A stretch of 23,949 nucleotides of DNA from positions 1-23,949 of IMG/VR virus record IMGVR_UViG_3300015245_000078. The stretch is one strand, 5' to 3'. The stretch comes from a virus. How positions within the stretch are numbered: the first letter of the stretch is position 1; the number at the start of each line of letters is the position of its first letter. Made by a program: the position numbers and the translations under genes. The notes under the pieces are model-generated. The model was not told the origin of the DNA and did no database searches. It was given only the letters and a program-made list of their open reading frames with translations. Shown piece after piece: positions 20,812-23,949 of the stretch.

Positions 20812-21477
20812 ATGGGCGATTATGATCGCAAACCGAAAGAGTCTAGCGGGATGTTCCTGCGACTCAAAAGCAAAGAAGAAAAATGCCGTATACGGATCTT
20901 GGCATCGCCGCTGCGCGAACCACAAATATGGATTGATGGCCGGAAGGCACCAATGCCGGCAACCGAAGTGATTGAGCTGAGTAGCGGGCAGTGGGCTACT
21001 ATCATGCGCAAGCCAGACTACCGAATTGCCGAAGTCTACCATTTCATCGTGATGGACCGGGCCGACGGCCAACCGAAGATTTTCAGCACCACCGGCGGTG
21101 TGTATGGTAAGGTCCGCGACTTTGCCAAAAATGAAGAGTGGGGAGATCCAAAAAATTACGACCTCACCATAACGCGAACTGAAATGCCTGGCAAAAATTA
21201 CTATGAAGTAGTTCCCTCACCACAGAAGTCAGATCTGACCCCGCGGGAGCTGGAAGCAGCCGACAAACTGCTGCAGAAAATTAAAGACGAAAATGTCCTG
21301 CCGGCGGCACTGCCCGCTTCAGTCGCGCAGCCCGATGACATCGACGAAGATACCGAGCCGGAAGACCTACCGGGCCAAGGATCCGGTGAACGCGTATACC
21401 AAGCCAACCAGCAATACCAGGATGAGCCGCCGGGCGATCCGAACGATATGCCTACGGACCTACCGCCAGAAGCGTAG
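20812..21477 (+). CDS. gp32-like single-stranded DNA-binding protein, 221 aa
   Basis: An OB-fold-like body spans about 12-136. It opens with MFLRLKSKEEKCRIRILASP, holds aromatic-rich strands (IAEVYHFIVMDR) and a KIFSTTGGVYGKVRDFAKNE segment. It ends with EWGDPKNYDLTITRTEMPGK and YYEVVPSPQ. The latter 'W.dP..YDl.i.R...g...Y.V.Ps' pattern is typical of phage gp32-like binding proteins. No zinc-ligand cluster is seen. The C-terminal tail (about 174-221) is acidic and disordered (DDIDEDTEPEDLPG), as usual for recruiting replication partners. The start has AAAGGAGACCACAA upstream and its own promoter. It would coat phage single-stranded DNA during replication and recombination. Confidence 0.8.
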   Translation: MGDYDRKPKESSGMFLRLKSKEEKCRIRILASPLREPQIWIDGRKAPMPATEVIELSSGQWATIMRKPDYRIAEVYHFIVMDRADGQPKIFSTTGGVYGKVRDFAKNEEWGDPKNYDLTITRTEMPGKNYYEVVPSPQKSDLTPRELEAADKLLQKIKDENVLPAALPASVAQPDDIDEDTEPEDLPGQGSGERVYQANQQYQDEPPGDPNDMPTDLPPEA

Positions 21478-21478
21478 T

Positions 21479-21703
21479 ATGGACGAGAAAAAATATCAGC
21501 GCATCATAAAACAGATAAAAGCGGTTGAACGTGCCCACTGTAATTGCAAGCGCGAGCGGCTGACCCGAGCAATCCGGGAACTGGAACGCTTACGGGACAA
21601 TGAAGACATCACGCTCAGCCGCACCGGGTATATTTACATCGAAGAGCGATTGGAAAAACTTAATAGCAAGCTAAAAAGGAGCCGATACCATGGCAGATTA
21701 TAA
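21479..21703 (+). CDS. Unknown 74-aa basic helical protein
   Basis: I use the ATG at 21479, one base after the SSB stop; longer in-frame starts lie inside the SSB gene. The product (MDEKKYQRIIKQIKAVERAH CNC..) is a helical, Lys/Arg/Glu-rich protein, likely a coiled coil. It has a CNCK motif at about 21-24 and an IYIEERLEKLNSKLKR C-terminal helix. No strong ribosome site is present, so translation is probably coupled to the SSB gene. Its end overlaps the start of the PcfJ-like gene by 14 nt. Function unknown. Confidence 0.6.
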   Translation: MDEKKYQRIIKQIKAVERAHCNCKRERLTRAIRELERLRDNEDITLSRTGYIYIEERLEKLNSKLKRSRYHGRL

Positions 21704-22958
21704 CGGTTATGCAAAACATATAGGTGCGCCACAGAAAGTGCTTACTTGGATTACTGCAAGAGTGGAACCCTACCTCAAAGACCATTCTGAAAACCAAGGA
21801 GAAATTGAACACATCGTTGACTACTTAGCTTCTCCGGATGCCCCCAACAACATTACCGCCATGACTTACGAGCAGGCCACACAAAATGCCGAGAAGTGGC
21901 TAAAAACGCTCCAAAAACGTGGTGAATATATCAAAGAAGTGGAGGCAGATATCGAGGTCGTACTGGACTTTGAAGACGGCTTTAAAATTGTAAAGCTCAT
22001 CGGCAAAAACGCCTTTGATCGTGAAGGCTACCTGATGGCCCATTGCGTTGGCTCATACTACGAACGCTGTAACTCTGGGAAAACAGAAATATATTCTTTG
22101 CGTGACAAGAACAATATGCCGCACGCTACCATGGAAAAAGACCAACAGGTCAAGGGCAAAGGTAATGGCGACATTCACCCTAAGTATGTTGGCTATGTTG
22201 TAAAATTCTTGGAACACGTCGGTATGACTGTGGGCGACAGCGAAATGCGCCATCTCGGCTATATAAATGTGGAGCGTTTTAAGAGCGAATTAGCCAAAAA
22301 CACTGACTATTTTAACAGTAAATATGTACCGACAAGCCAAAAACTGTACGACCGCGATGGGGACGAATTTGCCAGTTTTGAGCTTCTAAATGTTATTCCC
22401 TTACTCACTGTTTATAATGAAAAAATTAAGATCAATTTTGAACTTCCTTCGTTCATTAAACTGTCATTCGAGCGGCTGGTTAAGAAGATAAAAGCTACAA
22501 AGGGATCGAACGCTACGAGTGGCAATTACGCCCCCTCTGCTACGAGTGGCTATGGCGCCCCCTCTGCTACGAGTGGTGATCGCGCCCCCTCTGCTACGAG
22601 TGGTGATTACGCCCCCTCTGCTACGAGTGGTGATTACGCCCCCTCTGCTACGAGTGGCTATGGCGCCCACTCTGCTACGAGTGGTGATCGCGCCCCCTCT
22701 GCTACGAGTGGCTATGGCGCCCACTCTGCTACGAGTGGTGATGACGGAATAGCGGTAGCTATAGGTCGGAAGGCCAAGGCAAAAGCGTCTCTAGAGTGCT
22801 TCATCGTACTCGCCGAATGGCATGAGGGCCAAAAATTCACCGATGCCAAACCACTGACAGTTGTATCTGCTAGAGTAGATGGCAAGAAAATTAAAGCTAA
22901 CCAGTGGTACAAACTTGTAGATGGCAAGTTTGTGGAGACGGATGACAGTAACGAGTAA
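21690..22958 (+). CDS. PcfJ-like protein fused to nonapeptide repeats and DUF7666-like tail, 422 aa
   Basis: Residues about 100-178 carry the PcfJ-type core: GYLMAHCVGSYYERCNSG (113-130), TEIYSLRDKNNMPHATME and QVKGKGNGDIHPKYVGYVVK. After a linker, residues 275-346 hold eight tandem nonapeptides on the pattern ATSG(D/Y/N)xAxS. A beta-rich C-terminus follows (GIAVAIGRKAKAKASLEC.. IVLAEW .. ARVDGKKIKANQWYKLVDGK). This repeat-plus-tail order matches the phage/bacterial DUF7666-type proteins I know of, in which short repeats resemble a beta-helical stack. PcfJ is named from a conjugative plasmid gene; its molecular role is unsettled. The start has AAGGAG upstream, within the preceding gene. It is probably an early protein, function unknown. 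Confidence 0.75.
   Translation: MADYNGYAKHIGAPQKVLTWITARVEPYLKDHSENQGEIEHIVDYLASPDAPNNITAMTYEQATQNAEKWLKTLQKRGEYIKEVEADIEVVLDFEDGFKIVKLIGKNAFDREGYLMAHCVGSYYERCNSGKTEIYSLRDKNNMPHATMEKDQQVKGKGNGDIHPKYVGYVVKFLEHVGMTVGDSEMRHLGYINVERFKSELAKNTDYFNSKYVPTSQKLYDRDGDEFASFELLNVIPLLTVYNEKIKINFELPSFIKLSFERLVKKIKATKGSNATSGNYAPSATSGYGAPSATSGDRAPSATSGDYAPSATSGDYAPSATSGYGAHSATSGDRAPSATSGYGAHSATSGDDGIAVAIGRKAKAKASLECFIVLAEWHEGQKFTDAKPLTVVSARVDGKKIKANQWYKLVDGKFVETDDSNE
22512..22727 (+). repeat. Eight in-frame 27-bp tandem repeats within the PcfJ/DUF7666-like gene
   Basis: Each unit starts GCTACGAGTGG and ends CCCTCT or CACTCT. A ninth, partial copy follows at 22728. Units differ at only a few bases, which change the residues at positions 5, 6 and 8 (NYAP, YGAP, DRAP, DYAP, DYAP, YGAH, DRAP, YGAH). 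Near identity at the DNA level means recent expansion by slippage or recombination. Confidence 0.9.
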
Positions 22959-23362
22959 TGACAGCTATCAAAACCCACTACAACCTCGGTAGCGTGGTAA
23001 TCACCAAATCAGATGGCGCCTTTGAAAAAGGCAAAGTGAAGGCGATTCGGCTGTACCTCCGCGATGATGCGCTAGAGCCAATCATCAACTACGAAATCAT
23101 CATTAAATGGCGCGACGTAGTGCGTATCGACAAACAACGCAAGTCAGTGTATAGCACAGTGGAGTATTTTACGATCAACCAAGAAGCCGAGCTTAAAGCC
23201 AATTTTAACCTGTATAAAAAAACCGAAACAACGCTTAGCGAGGAGCAACGCAAACTGCCCCAAGCCGAGCGGGACCGCCTCATTTTATGGAATATGAGGT
23301 TTGATAAATCTAAGATACCCAAGGAGGAGGACAAAGATGTCGGAACAAAAACAACAAACTAA
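22958..23362 (+). CDS. Unknown 134-aa protein with N-terminal small beta-barrel look
   Basis: The ATG shares one base with the previous stop (TAATG). The N-terminal part (LGSVVITKSDGAFEKGKVKA, then IINYEIIIKW and VVRIDKQRK) has the strand pattern of a small SH3/KOW-like barrel. VYSTVEYFTINQEAELKANF follows, and the C-terminus is charged and helical (SEEQRKLPQAERDRLILWNM). I do not recognise the family. It overlaps the next HTH gene by 26 nt, and the GGAGGAGG ribosome site of that gene lies within its last codons. It may bind nucleic acid, judged only from the barrel-like pattern. Confidence 0.65.
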   Translation: MTAIKTHYNLGSVVITKSDGAFEKGKVKAIRLYLRDDALEPIINYEIIIKWRDVVRIDKQRKSVYSTVEYFTINQEAELKANFNLYKKTETTLSEEQRKLPQAERDRLILWNMRFDKSKIPKEEDKDVGTKTTN

Positions 23363-23537
23363 TCTCGGGCAACTGATCCACGACCACTGCTACATTGCGC
23401 AGAAGAGTCGGAAGACGCTTGCCGCGGAAATTGACATCACTGAATCCGAGCTACAAGGCATGGCCGCTGGGCGAGTGCCAGCAGGCAGTGTGCTCATCAA
23501 ACTAATTAACTGGCTCGCAAAGGAGACCACAACATGA
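23337..23537 (+). CDS. Small HTH (XRE-like) protein, 66 aa
   Basis: I place the start at 23337 (MSEQKQQTNLGQLIHDHCYI), since GGAGGAGG precedes it; a longer in-frame start at 23301 has none. Residues about 19-62 (AQKSRKTLAAEIDITESELQ, then GMAAGRVPAGSVLIKLINWL) read as helix-turn-helix with the 'la.+i.is...l..i..G...p....l.kl..wL' layout of XRE/Cro-type regulators. At 66 aa it is Cro-sized. It is a candidate for the protein that binds the repeated ATGAG half-sites, though nothing links them directly. Confidence 0.65.
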   Translation: MSEQKQQTNLGQLIHDHCYIAQKSRKTLAAEIDITESELQGMAAGRVPAGSVLIKLINWLAKETTT

Positions 23538-23893
23538 GTGCAGTATTTACTCGCGATTCATGGCTCAGTATCAAAAAAATGCAAGGGCGCAGATTGCACA
23601 AAGACACCATCGCGCGCAAAACCGGCTGGTCTGAAGCTACGGTCGAGCGTGTTATGCATACGCGCACCTTTCCCGAATACCGGCGCGTCATAGCGAAGGC
23701 CACTGAATCAATCCGGCGCCGACGGGCGGCCATAGCATGGCAAAAACGTGATGATTTTATCGTGGCACCCAAGCCAAAGCGTTACAACTTCACCGCCAAT
23801 GGCTACCCGGATTTCTGGTCGATGCTGACAGTAGGCATAGTAGTGGTGGTATTTATCCTGGTCATTTTGTTGGGCAAAAAATTAAGCGAGTAA
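23534..23893 (+). CDS. HTH-containing protein with C-terminal membrane anchor, 119 aa
   Basis: Residues about 20-54 (RLHKDTIARKTGWSEATVER, then VMHTRTFPEYRR) form a helix-turn-helix-like unit. A basic region follows (IRRRRAAIAWQKR). Residues 94-114 (FWSMLTVGIVVVVFILVILL) are a strong single transmembrane helix near the C-terminus, with a short KKLSE tail. The HTH would face the cytoplasm in an N-in arrangement, giving a membrane-tethered DNA-binding protein, possibly linking phage DNA to the membrane. The start has AAAGGAGACCACAA upstream, the same 14 bases as before the SSB gene. It overlaps the preceding gene by 4 nt (ATGA). Confidence 0.65.
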   Translation: MSAVFTRDSWLSIKKMQGRRLHKDTIARKTGWSEATVERVMHTRTFPEYRRVIAKATESIRRRRAAIAWQKRDDFIVAPKPKRYNFTANGYPDFWSMLTVGIVVVVFILVILLGKKLSE

Positions 23894-23906
23894 TAGGAGA
23901 AAAACA

Positions 23907-23949
23907 ATGTCAAAGAAATTGGAAGGAAAGATTGCTCTCATCACGGGCG
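23907..23949 (+). CDS. Start of a short-chain dehydrogenase/reductase-like gene (partial)
   Basis: Only 14 complete codons are visible, MSKKLEGKIALITG, with TAGGAG upstream. The pattern 'l.gK.alITG' is the usual opening of the Rossmann fold in short-chain dehydrogenases, whose next residues would complete TGxxxGxG. The gene leaves the window. If real, it is an unusual metabolic gene within a phage early operon. Fourteen residues allow only a provisional call. Confidence 0.5.
   Translation, partial: MSKKLEGKIALITG

Noticed and set aside
22512-22745. CRISPR array
   Set aside because: Units are directly adjacent with no unique spacers and lie in frame within a protein gene.
22464-22752. Repetitive open frames on both strands across the 27-bp repeats
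   Set aside because: A 27-bp repeat without stops in one unit is open in every copy; only the plus frame continues into recognisable PcfJ-like and DUF7666-like sequence.

Overview
The window is part of a tailed double-stranded DNA phage (Caudoviricetes) genome, most likely a podovirus. The evidence is a complete packaging and head module, a T7 gp12 / P22 gp10-like nozzle protein, and large internal (ejection-type) proteins, with no tail tube, sheath or tape-measure gene in view. The standard bacterial code is used: TGA acts as a stop in overlapping gene pairs. Base composition is balanced. I cannot name the host from sequence alone, and no integrase or attachment site is visible, so nothing points to a prophage.

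Leftward (minus-strand) late module, about 1-17571. In order of transcription it holds a small cysteine-phosphatase-like protein, a 215-aa protein, a short acidic protein, the small and large terminase subunits, a 115-aa protein, the portal, a 124-aa helical protein encoded partly inside the portal gene, a small putative zinc-binding protein, a 583-aa repeat-domain virion protein, scaffold, SU10-type major capsid protein, two connector-region proteins, the tail nozzle, an internal virion protein, and a giant virion protein with a ParB-like segment that runs off the left edge. Genes are tightly packed, mostly with clear Shine-Dalgarno sites. Several of the few gaps carry extended -10 promoter-like motifs (TGnTANNAT).

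Central control region, about 17570-19746. Gene density drops and small or non-coding elements dominate. There are divergent promoter-like sequences, a strong hairpin terminator, a structured-RNA candidate (17756-17862), and four short genes whose -10 box lies 7-8 bp before the ATG with no convincing Shine-Dalgarno site (predicted leaderless mRNAs). Two tiny hydrophobic membrane proteins lie on the minus strand. A nearly 400-nt, highly base-paired RNA candidate (19296-19683) contains a module with tRNA-like acceptor/T-arm geometry and a pseudoknot where the anticodon arm would be. I regard this RNA as the most unusual element of the window.

Rightward (plus-strand) early module, 19003-23949. 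It holds a 95-aa protein, the RNA, a compact C5-cytosine methyltransferase-like protein, RNase HI, a gp32-like single-stranded DNA-binding protein, a PcfJ-like protein fused to a nonapeptide-repeat/DUF7666-like tail, two small HTH proteins (one membrane-anchored), and the first codons of a short-chain dehydrogenase. A recurring ATGAG/CTCAT half-site sits inside three rightward promoters and may be an operator for early-gene control.
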